The translations under genes were made by a program, and so were the position numbers. The notes under the pieces were generated by a model that was not told the origin of the DNA, made no database searches, and worked only from the letters and a program-made list of their open reading frames with translations. From assembly GCF_000969905.1 (NCBI RefSeq), contig NZ_CP009520.1, positions 868,001-932,000 on the forward strand: a DNA stretch of 64,000 nucleotides, read 5' to 3'. Source of the DNA: Methanosarcina vacuolata Z-761. Its GTDB lineage: Archaea > Halobacteriota > Methanosarcinia > Methanosarcinales > Methanosarcinaceae. This document shows positions 1 to 8,218 of the stretch, in pieces (the first letter of the stretch is position 1; every line of letters begins with the position of its first letter).

Positions 1-282
1 ACTATCTTTGGGAAGGAAATACCCAAAAAACCACAAAGTTACTAAAATTGAGCCAAGTAAGAGAAATGGATGTTTAGACAATTTAACTACGAGCCAAGAA
101 ATCCAATTAATTTCTGTGGGAACTATATTGTCAGTCAAATACTCAGTAGTCTTCTTTAAATTTTGGTTTGAGTTCCTTGAATCATCGATATCAAGACTAT
201 TAATAAACACTATTACTCCTATTATGAAAATTATCGAGGAAATTAACAAAACACCTTTAGGAATATCCGTAAACCAGTTCAT
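1..282 (-). CDS. partial small membrane protein (runs off left edge)
   Basis: The minus-strand frame opens with ATG at 282 and stays open for 94 codons to the first base of the window, so the C-terminus is missing. It shows two hydrophobic stretches, about residues 10-28 (start VLLISSIIFIIG) and 73-90 (start FLLLGSILVTLWFF), joined by a polar, Asn/Lys-rich linker of roughly 45 residues. This pattern fits a small two-helix membrane protein. I do not recognise a family. The opposite strand also has an open frame here, but its low-complexity composition is explained as the complement of these hydrophobic helices. Confidence 0.5.
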   Translation of the reverse strand, partial: MNWFTDIPKGVLLISSIIFIIGVIVFINSLDIDDSRNSNQNLKKTTEYLTDNIVPTEINWISWLVVKLSKHPFLLLGSILVTLWFFGYFLPKDS

Positions 283-414
283 AGTTCATTATACTCGCGA
301 GAACATTTTAACTTTTTCAATATTTGGAGATTCAACGAAGAAAGAAAAAATTATTTTTCTTTGGAAAATTTCCTCACAATAAAAAATCACATAAATCAAA
401 AAACTCTATCAAGT

Positions 415-605
415 GTCTCTTATAAAGCTACAAAAATTGCGTTTTTTCGATTTCAGTTTTTTTAACAAACGTGTTTGGGGAAGATTCCAGTATCCGCCGG
501 CCGGAAAAATATATTAAAACTGAAATGAACATGAAGAAGAGCCCACTTCAATCAGAAAATCCCCAAAGGAAAGATCACTTTCTTCAAAAAGGCCCTGCAT
601 AGACT
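415..605 (+). repeat. 205-bp family repeat, array R1 (1 core)
   Basis: First copy of the family that punctuates 0.4-18.9 kb. It contains the left half (aacaaacgtgtttggggaag), a GC-rich CCGCCGGCCGG block near 493, the TATA-like AAAAATATATT near 504, and the downstream part ending in a degraded GGCCCTGC hairpin near 592. It sits between the partial membrane gene and the sensor kinase gene. From 606 to 828 I see nothing coding. Confidence 0.8.
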
Positions 606-828
606 CATTATCAAAATTTAGTGATAAATGTAAAATTCAAAATCACTATATTTTGTAATTGGTCACAATCCTTGTGATACAACTTAGGGATTGAGATCTT
701 TAGATATCGAATATTAATCTTGGTGAAAACCTGATTTTTCTTGCTAATTCAGATTTTCAATCAAAAAATGCAAAAATCACTGGATTTTGAACCAGAGTCT
801 CAATTTGCTAAAGTAAATAAAAAGAGCT

Positions 829-2178
829 CTATACCAATTTGTTAAAGTAAATGCTGAATTCAGTTCCATTATTCCTTTTAAGTTCAATGTAACCTTCTAT
901 TTGTTCAACAAGAATGTTCACAATCTGGAGCCCGAGAGAATCCGTATTCTGATGATCGCTCTCCTCCGGAAATCCATTACCATTATCGGATACTATCAAA
1001 ATAAACTGAAATTTTTCTTTATTTATACAGTTTTGTTCTGTTCCTGAGTTTCTGACACTTTTATGTATTTTTTCACATTTTTCTATTGTATGAAGACTTA
1101 CATCGATTTTTCCGCCTTTTTGGGCTGGAAAAGCATACTTCAGAGCATTTGAGATCAGTTCATTGACAATAATTCCGAGTGGGATTGCGGTATTCATGTC
1201 CAGATATATCTTTTCAAGTTCAAGCTTCAGGCTGATTTCCTCATTTCTTAATCTGTATGAATGAAAAAGATTATTCGTGAGTTTTTGGAGATAATCTGCA
1301 AAGTCAAGATTATTTACTTCTTCTCCTTTGTAGAGTTCTTCATGAATCAGAGCCATGGAGGTAACCCGATTCTGGCTTTCCCGAAATGCTTCAAGCATTT
1401 TTGCATCGGTAGATCTGTCAGCTTCTAGGCTGAGAAGAGACGAAATTACTTGCAAGTTATTTTTGATCCTGTGGTGGATTTCTTTTATACGAGCTTCATA
1501 CGTTTTTTTAAGGGTAAAATCTGCAGCTTTTCTTTTTGTAATATCGCGAATTAAACTTTGTACACATCCCTGTGATCTGGAGTCTGCTGGAAGTTTCTGG
1601 AAAATTTGCAGAACCCATCTTGTTTCCCCGTCCTTTCTTAGTATTCTGTACTCTATTTCGGTAGAGAAATCGGACTCATACATGGCTTTTTTTAAGTTTT
1701 CACAAGCTAATAAACGATCTTCGGGTGTGATTATTTCTACCCACTTAATTTTACCGGAAAGAAAGTCTTCTTTATCGTAACCTGTGACGCCTTCTAGATC
1801 TCCATCTATGAATATTGGTACAAAGTTTTCTTTTACTCTGAGTCCTATAACACCTTCAATATTTTGTTCTAAAAGACAATTTTTTTCTCTTGAATAATTC
1901 ATTTTTTTAGTTTCGATCTCATAAACAGATTTAAGCCATTCTTTACCTTCTTTAGTTTTCATGAGGATTTCAAGTAAATCAGGAATTCGAGTCTCATGTT
2001 CCTTTAATTCCTTAGTCTTTATATACTCGTATTTTCCAAAAAATTCAGATAATGCTAGAGATACTACATCGGAAATGCTAGAAAATTCGGGAGTTTTAGA
2101 TAGTTCCTGGCACTGTTTCTTGATCCATGGAGATACTGTGGCGTTAATTTGTTCTTTTTTCTTTACGACTTTGGCCAT
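829..2178 (-). CDS. PAS-domain sensor histidine kinase (HisKA_2 type) with RHH-like N-terminus
   Basis: This is a cytosolic signal-transduction kinase of 449 residues without membrane segments. Residues 8-50 look like a ribbon-helix-helix DNA-binding segment (a beta strand with INATVSPWIKKQ followed by two helices). A PAS/PAC domain spans about 105-215 and ends in the usual RDITKRK. The HisKA_2 phosphoacceptor segment has EIHHRIKNNLQVISSLL with the candidate His at about 235, and the HATPase_c domain has NELISNALKYAF, DNGNGF and SLGLQIV. The neighbour on the other side of the promoter encodes a stand-alone RHH protein, and the intergenic region carries two palindromes. An RHH domain fused to a histidine kinase would let one protein sense a signal and bind DNA; that role is inferred. 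Confidence 0.88.
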   Translation of the reverse strand: MAKVVKKKEQINATVSPWIKKQCQELSKTPEFSSISDVVSLALSEFFGKYEYIKTKELKEHETRIPDLLEILMKTKEGKEWLKSVYEIETKKMNYSREKNCLLEQNIEGVIGLRVKENFVPIFIDGDLEGVTGYDKEDFLSGKIKWVEIITPEDRLLACENLKKAMYESDFSTEIEYRILRKDGETRWVLQIFQKLPADSRSQGCVQSLIRDITKRKAADFTLKKTYEARIKEIHHRIKNNLQVISSLLSLEADRSTDAKMLEAFRESQNRVTSMALIHEELYKGEEVNNLDFADYLQKLTNNLFHSYRLRNEEISLKLELEKIYLDMNTAIPLGIIVNELISNALKYAFPAQKGGKIDVSLHTIEKCEKIHKSVRNSGTEQNCINKEKFQFILIVSDNGNGFPEESDHQNTDSLGLQIVNILVEQIEGYIELKRNNGTEFSIYFNKLV

Positions 2179-2225
2179 TTATGATCTCCATTTCTTAACT
2201 TGATATATAGTTCTTTAAAATGTAT

Positions 2226-2258
2226 ATATAATGTAGTGAAGTTTTCACTACATTATAT
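2226..2258. promoter_or_regulatory. 33-bp perfect palindrome upstream of the kinase gene
   Basis: Arms ATATAATGTAGTGAA and TTCACTACATTATAT pair perfectly around a GTT spacer, ending about 48 bp before the kinase ATG. It overlaps the probable TATA region. It is likely an operator, and the RHH-type kinase N-terminus or the adjacent RHH protein are the obvious candidate binders. Confidence 0.65.
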
Positions 2259-2390
2259 AGCAATTACTCCATAAAACGAAAAAAGAATATTTCGGGAATC
2301 AATTGAGGTTCATTTTCTATTATGATTCTTTTTAGATTGGAAAATCTAAACTATATTGATATTTTTATCTAAGTTAGTTCATCTTATTTG

Positions 2391-2424
2391 GTGAATATTT
2401 CATACTATATGATGAATAATTCAC
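2391..2424. promoter_or_regulatory. imperfect palindrome upstream of the RHH gene
   Basis: GTGAATATTTCAT and ATGAATAATTCAC face each other with small offsets. The outer half-site GTGAA/TTCAC is the same core as in the perfect palindrome 135 bp away. It lies about 70 bp before the ATG of the RHH gene and just upstream of its TATA-like gtttatatt. Confidence 0.5.
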
Positions 2425-2493
2425 ATAAATAGTTTTGTATTGGGTTTAAAATCATAGAATTGTTTATATTAGAGGCAACAGTATGATTTAGTA

Positions 2494-2829
2494 ATGAAAG
2501 AGCGATTTACTATTTCAATGGACAATGATCTGGCACGATGGCTTGATAAATTATGTGACGAAAAAATATTCAGCAGCCGAAGTCACGGGATTGAATTTTG
2601 TGTTAAACAAATAAAAAAAATGAATATCGAGAAAGTTGTACTTTTACACTGGGGTAAAACAGAGGTAGAACCTGTTTTTTTATCGAAAAAAAACGCTCAA
2701 ATACTTACCCAAATATCTGAAAAATTAAACCTCAGTCCCGAAGATACGCTGGGTATTCTTTTGTATAAAGAGTTAGAGGACATAAGTAAAAATACAGGAT
2801 TAGAAAAAGATGTCAATGCCAGTGAATAA
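2494..2829 (+). CDS. ribbon-helix-helix (CopG/MetJ-like) regulator
   Basis: A 111-residue protein. Its first 45 residues fit an RHH domain: a beta strand (ERFTISMDNDLARWLDKLC), then helices around SSRSHGIEFCVKQI. RHH proteins bind DNA as dimers through the paired beta strands. The rest is charged, with a second helical segment (about 72-95, LSPEDTLGILLYKELEDIS) that may be a sensing or dimerisation part. It is transcribed divergently from the RHH-kinase gene, and palindromes with a shared core lie between them, so autoregulation or joint regulation is likely. The specific ligand or partner is not visible. Confidence 0.75.
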   Translation: MKERFTISMDNDLARWLDKLCDEKIFSSRSHGIEFCVKQIKKMNIEKVVLLHWGKTEVEPVFLSKKNAQILTQISEKLNLSPEDTLGILLYKELEDISKNTGLEKDVNASE

Positions 2830-2898
2830 TTCCTCATTTTAGCCGGATTAAAATTCCCCAATTTCCAATTCTCAAGAAAATATTGAGGATCATAAATA

Positions 2899-3318
2899 AT
2901 GCTTAAAACAGAGGAATGGCTACTGATGCGAGATTTGTATTCACAAGGTTTCTGTATCAGTGAAATCGCCAGACAAATAAATCACGATAGGAAAACTGTG
3001 AGGAAATATCTCAATCTGAAGATGCAGCCTGAACCTTATAAATGTCTAACAAGACCCAGTAAACTTGACCCGTATAAACCTTACATACTCAAAAGGATTT
3101 ATGAAGATTCCTGTGCCTCTGCTTGTCTCTATTGTGAAATCCAGAATATGAGCTTTGATGGAGGAGAAACTATAGTAACAGATTTTGTAAAAACTCCTTA
3201 TAAATCTACAAAAACCACGAGGTTTTTGCTTTTACTTTTCATAACTCGTTTCTTAACAAACGTATTAGGGGAAGATTCCAGTGTCCGCCGGCCGAAAAAT
3301 ATATTAAAACTGAAATGA
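2899..3318 (+). pseudogene. istA: truncated IS21-type transposase IstA, copy 1
   Basis: The first 95 or so residues are the N-terminus of an IS21-family IstA transposase: an HTH segment (GFCISEIARQINHDRKTVRKYL) and the following RPSKLDPYKPYI stretch. IstA is normally about 400-500 residues with a DDE domain, which is absent here. The frame runs on to 3318 only by reading into the neighbouring 205-bp repeat (junction near 3187). A second truncated copy lies at 12033-12365 and diverges from this one at nearly the same place, so both derive from a deletion form or were cut at the same spot. Confidence 0.75.
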
Positions 3319-3735
3319 ACGTGAAGAAGGGCTCACCTCAATCAGAAAAACCTCCCCAAAAGAGAAAGATCACTTTTTTCAAAAAGGCCCTGCGTAGGGC
3401 TCCTTATAAACTCATTTAAATCTAGAAAACTCACAGGTTTTCAGTTTTTCAATATCTACAAACGTATTTGGGGAAGATTGAGCAGTCCGCTGGCCGGAGA
3501 AATATATTTTAATTGAAATATACGTGATGAGAAGTTCACTTAAATTGGAAAGTTCTCCCCAATAGGGAAAGATCACTTCAATTAAAAAGGCCCTGCGAAG
3601 GGCTCCTTCAAAATCTGCAAAAAGTCACGGGCTTTTCAATTTTATTTTTCTGAACCTTGTCTCAACAAAAGTGTTCAGGGTCGATTTCAGCAGACAATTA
3701 GCAAGAAAAATATATTAAAACTGAATTCAATATAA
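3187..3735 (+). repeat. 205-bp family repeat, array R2 (3 tandem cores)
   Basis: Cores with the TATA-like box near 3297, 3501 and 3706 show a period of about 205 bp. Clear hairpins GCCCTGCGTAGGGC (near 3387) and GCCCTGCGAAGGGC (near 3590) lie between them. The right end stops 16 bp short of the hicA stop codon; the left end is fused to the istA fragment. Confidence 0.85.
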
Positions 3736-3750
3736 ATGGACTTGAGGTCT

Positions 3751-3984
3751 TCACAAGTCTTCTTCTTCAAGCCACTCTTCTCTTGAAATACGAGCTTGTT
3801 TAAGAATTCTTGTCAGAAGATCAATCCCAATTGCACCCTTATGTGGGTTGGGAATCGTTAAAACAAGATCTCCTTTTCTCATAAAAGGATGCTTTCCGCC
3901 AGAATAGGGACCTTCAAATCCCAGTTCTTGCAATCTTTTAACAAAAGTTCGCCAATCTACAGGGACTAGCTTAGACAACTGCAA
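3751..3984 (-). CDS. hicA: HicA-family mRNA interferase toxin
   Basis: A 77-residue protein with the HicA dsRBD-like fold pattern. The region LQELGFEGPYSGGKHPFMR holds the expected catalytic His (in GGKH, where many HicA proteins have GSH), followed by the beta-strand region with IPNPHKGAIGIDLLTRILKQA. HicA cleaves mRNA in a ribosome-independent way when free of HicB. The start is a TTG that overlaps the end of the upstream hicB by 14 bp, with a GGGAG ribosome-binding site inside hicB. Antitoxin-first order is one of the two orders known for hic loci. Confidence 0.85.
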   Translation of the reverse strand: MQLSKLVPVDWRTFVKRLQELGFEGPYSGGKHPFMRKGDLVLTIPNPHKGAIGIDLLTRILKQARISREEWLEEEDL

Positions 3985-4222
3985 TATCTCCCGGTTCTTT
4001 GATCACATAGTCTCCAATCCGGGGCAGAGGCAGTCCGCTTCTCAATTTGATAACTATCCATTCATCAATGACTTCTTCTAGGTTTCTGCGACATTCTTCA
4101 AGTGTCTTGCCTGTAGCCCATACACCCTCAAGTTCGGGAACTTCTCCATAATAAGGTTCTTCATCATCGATTATTTCGTATTTTGCTTTCTCAAGAGCTG
4201 CGTGGATGTACTGGATGAGCAT
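3971..4222 (-). CDS. hicB: HicB-family antitoxin
   Basis: An 83-residue partial-RNase-H-fold antitoxin. It carries the typical YYGEVPELEGVWATGKTLEECRRNL pattern followed by the helix with EVIDEWI. HicB binds and blocks HicA and usually represses its own promoter. No separate DNA-binding domain is obvious beyond the short C-terminal tail. The ATG at 4222 has a good ribosome-binding site (AAAGGTG). A decayed near-copy of this gene lies at 8219-8401. Confidence 0.87.
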   Translation of the reverse strand: MLIQYIHAALEKAKYEIIDDEEPYYGEVPELEGVWATGKTLEECRRNLEEVIDEWIVIKLRSGLPLPRIGDYVIKEPGDIAVV

Positions 4223-4304
4223 AATTACACCTTTCCGAACTGGTATATCTAGTTTTATGCTGTTTAAATCTTATATAGGTTATGTGAATCCGGTTAGACC
4301 TGTA

Positions 4305-4614
4305 AGAATTACAGTCTTCAATTTATCTTTTCTTGACAAATATTAAGGAACGTATTCGGGGAAGATTGAGCAGTCCGCCGGCCGGAAAAATATATTTTAA
4401 CTGAATTGAACGTGAAGAGAATTTCACTTTAATCAGAAAAACCTCCCCAAAAGGGAAAGATCACTTTTATCAAAAAGGCCCTGCGAAGGGCTCCTTCTAG
4501 ACTTCGTTTGAATTTGCAAAAACTACGGATTTCTATTCTCCCTGATTTCTACAAATGTATTCGGGGAAGATTTTCAGCGTACAGCCGGTAGGAAAAATAT
4601 ATTAAAACTGAATT
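4305..4614 (+). repeat. 205-bp family repeat, array R3 (2 tandem cores)
   Basis: TATA-like cores lie near 4377 and 4595, about 215 bp apart, with hairpin GCCCTGCGAAGGGC near 4478. The right end, ...AAACTGAATT, runs into the minus-strand gene so that the stop codon of that gene (4613-4615) is formed at the junction. Confidence 0.85.
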
Positions 4615-4972
4615 ATGGATTTGAACTCAGCAATTTCTTTACTTCACGGAGAATGTCTTCTATAAATACTTCGGGAGATTCTCTGGGTTCTGCTTCATTT
4701 CCGTGATGGACATGATATGGGAATGTTTTTAGATCTTTCCAGTGTGGAGAATTATCCCAACGCTTAATCGTTGCATCCTCTTTTTGCAATTGATAAGAAT
4801 ATCGTCTGAAATCGGGGCCCATACTCTCACTAATTTGCAATATGTAGCCATCTTTGAGAGCTGCTCTTGCTTTTAAAGCCTGGACAGGGGGTTCAACTAT
4901 TGCTTTGAGAACTTTTAATTCAAGTACAATCTCACTGGATGAAAGAGCAGCAACAGTTTTGCTTATTGTCAT
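4613..4972 (-). CDS. TumE/DUF6516-like toxin
   Basis: A 119-residue protein when started at the ATG at 4972, whose ATGA overlaps the TGA of the upstream gene. The centre and C-terminus match what I know of the TumE (DUF6516) family: an RRYSYQLQ strand, KRWDNSPHWKDLKTFPYHVH with the His-rich segment, then a C-terminal helix. TumE-type proteins are proposed toxins paired with TumA antitoxins. The in-frame ATG at 4987 would add five residues. The exact activity is unproven; assignment is from motif memory. Confidence 0.65.
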   Translation of the reverse strand: MTISKTVAALSSSEIVLELKVLKAIVEPPVQALKARAALKDGYILQISESMGPDFRRYSYQLQKEDATIKRWDNSPHWKDLKTFPYHVHHGNEAEPRESPEVFIEDILREVKKLLSSNP

Positions 4973-5289
4973 AAAAACTGTTCCCAATATCGTGAAGCTG
5001 TGACATAGCTTTCCCAGATTATGAAATCATCCCACTCTTCAAAGTCTTCTTCCCCTACTCTCGAGTGGATTCTTTTTTCAAAAGCAGGAAAGTCCATACC
5101 GTACTTTTTCTCCATTTCAGCTACCTTTTTTCCATAGTAATCGATCTTTTGTTCAGCCTGGTCATGCACAAGTTGCTTTAATGCCTCCTGTTCGTCTTTA
5201 TAAAGGCCTACTTTCACCATGTCACTGATAGGTTCAAAGATTTTACGAGGAATTTTTACGTACTCGATAGCTTCTCCCAATAGTATCAC
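4969..5289 (-). CDS. TumA-like antitoxin partner
   Basis: A 106-residue charged protein preceding the TumE-like gene with a 4-bp overlap, so the two are translationally coupled. It has helices around IFEPISDMVKVGLYKDEQEAL and a Lys/Glu-rich central helix, and ends in a Trp-rich segment (EEWDDFIIWESYVTASRYWEQ). This resembles antitoxins that accompany TumE. A GTG at 5289 gives the length stated; a TTG at 5280 with AGGTGA just upstream is an alternative start. Confidence 0.6.
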   Translation of the reverse strand: MILLGEAIEYVKIPRKIFEPISDMVKVGLYKDEQEALKQLVHDQAEQKIDYYGKKVAEMEKKYGMDFPAFEKRIHSRVGEEDFEEWDDFIIWESYVTASRYWEQFL

Positions 5290-5374
5290 CTAACTAGCAT
5301 TTTGTCTTTTCAATCTTAAATGTATTTGTATACTCATAGAATCTATCTTTTCCACCATATTTACAAAAATAGTT

Positions 5375-5645
5375 TTGAGAAATTAAGGCAGACCGCCGGC
5401 AGGAAAAATATATTAAAACTGAAATAAATGTGAAGAAGGGCTCACCTAAATAATAAATTTCTCCCACAAAGTAAAAGATCACTTTGAGCAAAAAGGCCCT
5501 GCGAAGGGCTTTTTATGTTTGTTAAGAAAAGATCTACAAAAATCACGGATTTTCAATTTCACTTTGGTTTCATAAATGTACTCGGGGTAGATTTAAGCAG
5601 ACCGCCCGCGGGAAAAATATATTTCAATTGAATTGGAATAACTGA
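5375..5645 (+). repeat. 205-bp family repeat, array R4 (2 tandem cores)
   Basis: Cores lie near 5405 and 5615. The hairpin between them is the cleanest in the family: A5-GGCCCT-GCGA-AGGGC-T5 near 5488-5513, with a GNRA-type loop and a T tract, which looks like an intrinsic-type terminator. A 65-codon minus-strand frame here is an artefact of the repeat. Confidence 0.85.
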
Positions 5646-5792
5646 GAGGATTTCATTCCCTATTTGAGGATCCAGTTTCAGATGGCTCCTATGAAAACAA
5701 GATTCGGTTAACAGATCTTCAACTTAATCTGAAAACAGCCCAAGAAAGAAAAAAATCAATTTTAATGAATTGGTAAAAGGCAAGAAAGTCAA

Positions 5793-6497
5793 TTATCCAC
5801 CCAGTGTGATATCTTGATCTTGATAAAACTCTAGTGCATTGAATAAATGTTCTGGCTTAAAATCTGGCCACATTTCATCAACCACGTATATATCCGAATA
5901 TACCGTTTGAACCGGAAGCATTCCACTGAGTCTATGTCTTCCTCCCCAACGGATAAGTAAATCTATTCTTGGAATCTCTGCTGATGCAATATTTTCTATC
6001 ATTTTTTTACCATTTGAAGAGTTCTCAACTGCATATGTTAAATCCCAGTACCAACCATAATTTACTAAAAAATTTATCCTTACTTTACCTCTCCCAAATT
6101 TAGTCCTCTTTGTATATGCGAGTAACTCTTTTGGAAACATGTCCGAATTGGTATTCCCTACTACAAGAAGTTCAGCATCATGTTTGGAAAGTTCTTTAAC
6201 TGACTTTATACAGGCATCTACAAACGCTTTTCTTTGAATTTGAGGCCTTTTTGTGTTATCTTGAGTGAATCCAAAAAAAGTAACTTCGCCTATTCCTATT
6301 TTTACGCATATATCATATAGCTCCAGGCCTGGAACTATTCCATGTTTATATCCTTCATGCTTTTCTAAGCCTCTGTCTAAAGCCCATCTCCTGTTTCCAT
6401 CCGGTATTATAGCTATGTGTCCTGGTAGTCTTTTAAATTTAGGTATATCCAGAAAATAACCCCCTATTTCTTTGCTTAAAAATACTATAAATAATCT
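5793..6497 (-). pseudogene. cis-prenyltransferase (UppS family) frame without a start codon
   Basis: Cis-prenyltransferases condense isopentenyl diphosphate onto allylic diphosphates to make polyprenyl carriers. The frame is open for 234 codons and keeps the family landmarks: HIAIIPDGNRRWA near the N-terminus with the catalytic Asp, GYKHG, and a C-terminal RWGGRHRLSGMLP followed by WPDF. No ATG, GTG or TTG occurs between the upstream stop (6498-6500) and an internal ATG at 6140, which would drop the catalytic half. Either the start was lost or an unusual start (such as ATA) is used. Canonical UppS has MDGN and RTGGE; here PDGN and RWGGRH suggest a divergent accessory paralogue. Confidence 0.6.
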
Positions 6498-6537
6498 TCA
6501 CTGAACTCAGCTAACGAATTTTATGCCTAGAATTTAG

Positions 6538-6745
6538 TTGGAAGTCTTAACTTTAATCAGAAAAATCTCCCCCATAGAAAAAAATCGTTTAATCTAAAAA
6601 AGCCCTGCAAAGTGCCCCTTATAAAGCTGCAAAAATCGCGGGTTTTTAATTTCACTTTTCCTAACAAACGTATTCGTGGGAGATTTTAAGCAGAGCACTG
6701 GCAGGAAAAATATATTTAAACTGAATTGAACATCGAAAAGAGTTC
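6538..6745 (+). repeat. 205-bp family repeat, array R5 (1 core)
   Basis: One core near 6707 preceded by the hairpin half (AGCCCTGCAAAGTGCCCC, degraded stem) near 6600. It lies between the cis-prenyltransferase frame and the first CxxC gene. Confidence 0.8.
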
Positions 6746-6835
6746 ATTTAAAAAGGATATTCCGAAGCTATGTGAATTTTAAAAAAAGTAGAAAAGAAGT
6801 AAGTGTTGATTTAAACTTAATTACACAAATTACAC

Positions 6836-7024
6836 TTAGTATCTTCGGTTTTCTCTGGGCGTCCTGTGGTTAGGAAGACACTCTCTGCAGTAAACCGGTC
6901 TTTCTGGGTCAGGTTTAAAAGGCACTTCGGTTTCAACACCGCAATCAGAACAGGTTGCTTTGTGCATTTCTCTTGGAGCGCCGAAATTAGAATTTCCTCT
7001 GAAGTTTCTGTCATTAAAAGCCAT
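6836..7024 (-). CDS. CxxC-x17-CxxC zinc-binding small protein, paralogue 1
   Basis: A 62-residue protein with an Asn/Arg/Gly/Phe-rich head (MAFNDRNFRGNSNFG) and one zinc-ribbon-like unit, CSDC then 17 residues then CREC. The CxxC-x17-CxxC family is small and of unknown function; a nucleic-acid-binding role is a reasonable guess from the RG-rich head. The ribosome-binding site AGGTGAAA precedes the ATG. Paralogues lie at 12641 and 13751, all three with a shared long leader. An overlapping 72-codon frame (6817-7035) is a shadow. Confidence 0.82.
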   Translation of the reverse strand: MAFNDRNFRGNSNFGAPREMHKATCSDCGVETEVPFKPDPERPVYCRECLPNHRTPRENRRY

Positions 7025-7180
7025 TTTTGTTTCACCTTGTTGTTTTTGTTAATTGTTTGAAAATAAGATTGTATAGAACTCTTTGATTAAAAACAAAAAT
7101 TGGTTTTTAATAACAGATTATTATACGTCTCTTTATTTATCAACACACATACATAGCACTTAAAATATATAAATATATCT
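7025..7180 (-). promoter_or_regulatory. conserved long 5' leader and promoter of CxxC gene 1
   Basis: A TATA-like box (tatatttatata) near 7163-7178 predicts transcription from about 7140, leaving a leader of about 115 nt. The leader contains a perfect 8-bp hairpin, TTAAAAAC/GTTTTTAA around an 8-nt loop (7087-7110). Sequence and spacing recur upstream of the two other CxxC genes although the DNA further out differs. Confidence 0.6.
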
Positions 7181-7289
7181 ATAAAATAGAAACAGAATCT
7201 CTCAAATGAGAACAATTTCTAGGAATGGTTTGCAGGGAAAACAAAAGCCTATTTTCTTAGAACTCTTGAAACTCAGACCCAGTTGACAT

Positions 7290-7688
7290 GTTTTCATTTT
7301 TAAAATAATCTTCCAAAAGAAGAGAATCACTTTGATCTAAAATACAGCCCTGCAAAGTTCCCCTTATAAAGCTGCAAAAATCAAGGGCTTTTCAATTTTG
7401 CTTTTCTTAACAAACGTGTTCAGGGAAGATTCTAGTGTCCGCCGGCCGAAAATATATATTTTAACTGAGTTGAACGTGAAGAAGAGTTCACTTTAATCAG
7501 AAAACACCTCCCCTAAAAGGTAAAGGTCACTTTTATTGAAAAGGCCTTGCGAAGGGCTCTTACTAAACTCTTTTGGAATCCATAAAAATTGAGGGTTTTC
7601 AATTTCACTTTGATTTTACAAACGTTTTAGGGGAAGATTTCAGCAGTCCGCCGGCCGAAGAAATATATTTTTAATTAAATTAAAAAGT
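7290..7688 (+). repeat. 205-bp family repeat, array R6 (2 tandem cores)
   Basis: Cores lie near 7454 and 7665, 210 bp apart. Hairpin remnants lie near 7350 and 7541. The right end is 22 bp from the stop codon of the following minus-strand hicB. The segment 7181-7289 shows nothing else. Confidence 0.85.
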
Positions 7689-7709
7689 AACGGTTATCGA
7701 AAACGCAGT

Positions 7710-7952
7710 TTACGCAACTTCAGAACCTGTAGAAGACTTTTCAGCAATAGCCACATATTCAGCAAAAGATTCTGATTCCGGAACGGGTAAATTGTCCTCC
7801 AGCAATCCCTGCACATGCATTTCAATTGCTTCATAAATATTCTTCTCTGCCTCTTTCCTGGTGGAGCCGGTAGCCACACAGCCTGGAAGGTCAGGAGAAT
7901 ACGCTGAATAGTTATTGTTTGCTTTTTCGATTACTACGAGAAAACGATACAT
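7710..7952 (-). CDS. hicB: HicB-family antitoxin (second hic locus)
   Basis: An 80-residue HicB antitoxin: a YRFLVVIEKANNNYSAYSPD strand pair, LPGCVATGSTRKEAEKNI, then an acidic helix. It lies directly downstream of hicA (ATG starts 1 bp after the hicA stop) with a GGAGAGC ribosome-binding site inside the hicA end. Gene order is toxin then antitoxin, opposite to the first hic locus, and the sequence is quite different from the first HicB, so the two systems were acquired independently. Confidence 0.88.
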   Translation of the reverse strand: MYRFLVVIEKANNNYSAYSPDLPGCVATGSTRKEAEKNIYEAIEMHVQGLLEDNLPVPESESFAEYVAIAEKSSTGSEVA

Positions 7953-7953
7953 G

Positions 7954-8148
7954 TTAGCTCTCCATTTTCAATTGCGCTTGCTTTAATATGCTGTTCAATG
8001 TACCTGGCGCGAGGTCATCTCCACTATGACCAGCAATTATTACTCTGCCTGGTTTGGTAGGATGCTTATACTGCCTGTGACTGCCTTTTGTAGCAACCAA
8101 GTACCAGCCATCAACCTCAAGAAGCTTAATAACCTCACGCACTTTCAT
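7954..8148 (-). CDS. hicA: HicA-family mRNA interferase toxin (second hic locus)
   Basis: A 64-residue HicA: KLLEVDGWYLVATKGSHRQYKHP contains the classic GSH catalytic His motif, followed by the strand with GRVIIAGHSGDDLAPGTLNSILKQA. It is the normal length for a compact HicA toxin. It is expressed with its downstream HicB. No strong ribosome-binding site is visible, so the mRNA may be leaderless or have a short leader. Confidence 0.88.
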   Translation of the reverse strand: MKVREVIKLLEVDGWYLVATKGSHRQYKHPTKPGRVIIAGHSGDDLAPGTLNSILKQAQLKMES

Positions 8149-8218
8149 TTTAATCTATCTTCAGCGATATTTAAAGATAATTCGAAAACTTGCAGAATCC
8201 GGGCAGACACAGCCTATT

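Noticed and set aside
8-382. Plus-strand 124-codon frame at the left edge
   Set aside because: It is the complement of a minus-strand membrane protein frame with two clean hydrophobic helices, and has no ribosome-binding site or family likeness.
5294-5491. 65-codon minus-strand frame
   Set aside because: It lies almost wholly inside the 205-bp repeat; similar frames appear at 8453, 9205, 11626 and 18582 from other copies of the same repeat.
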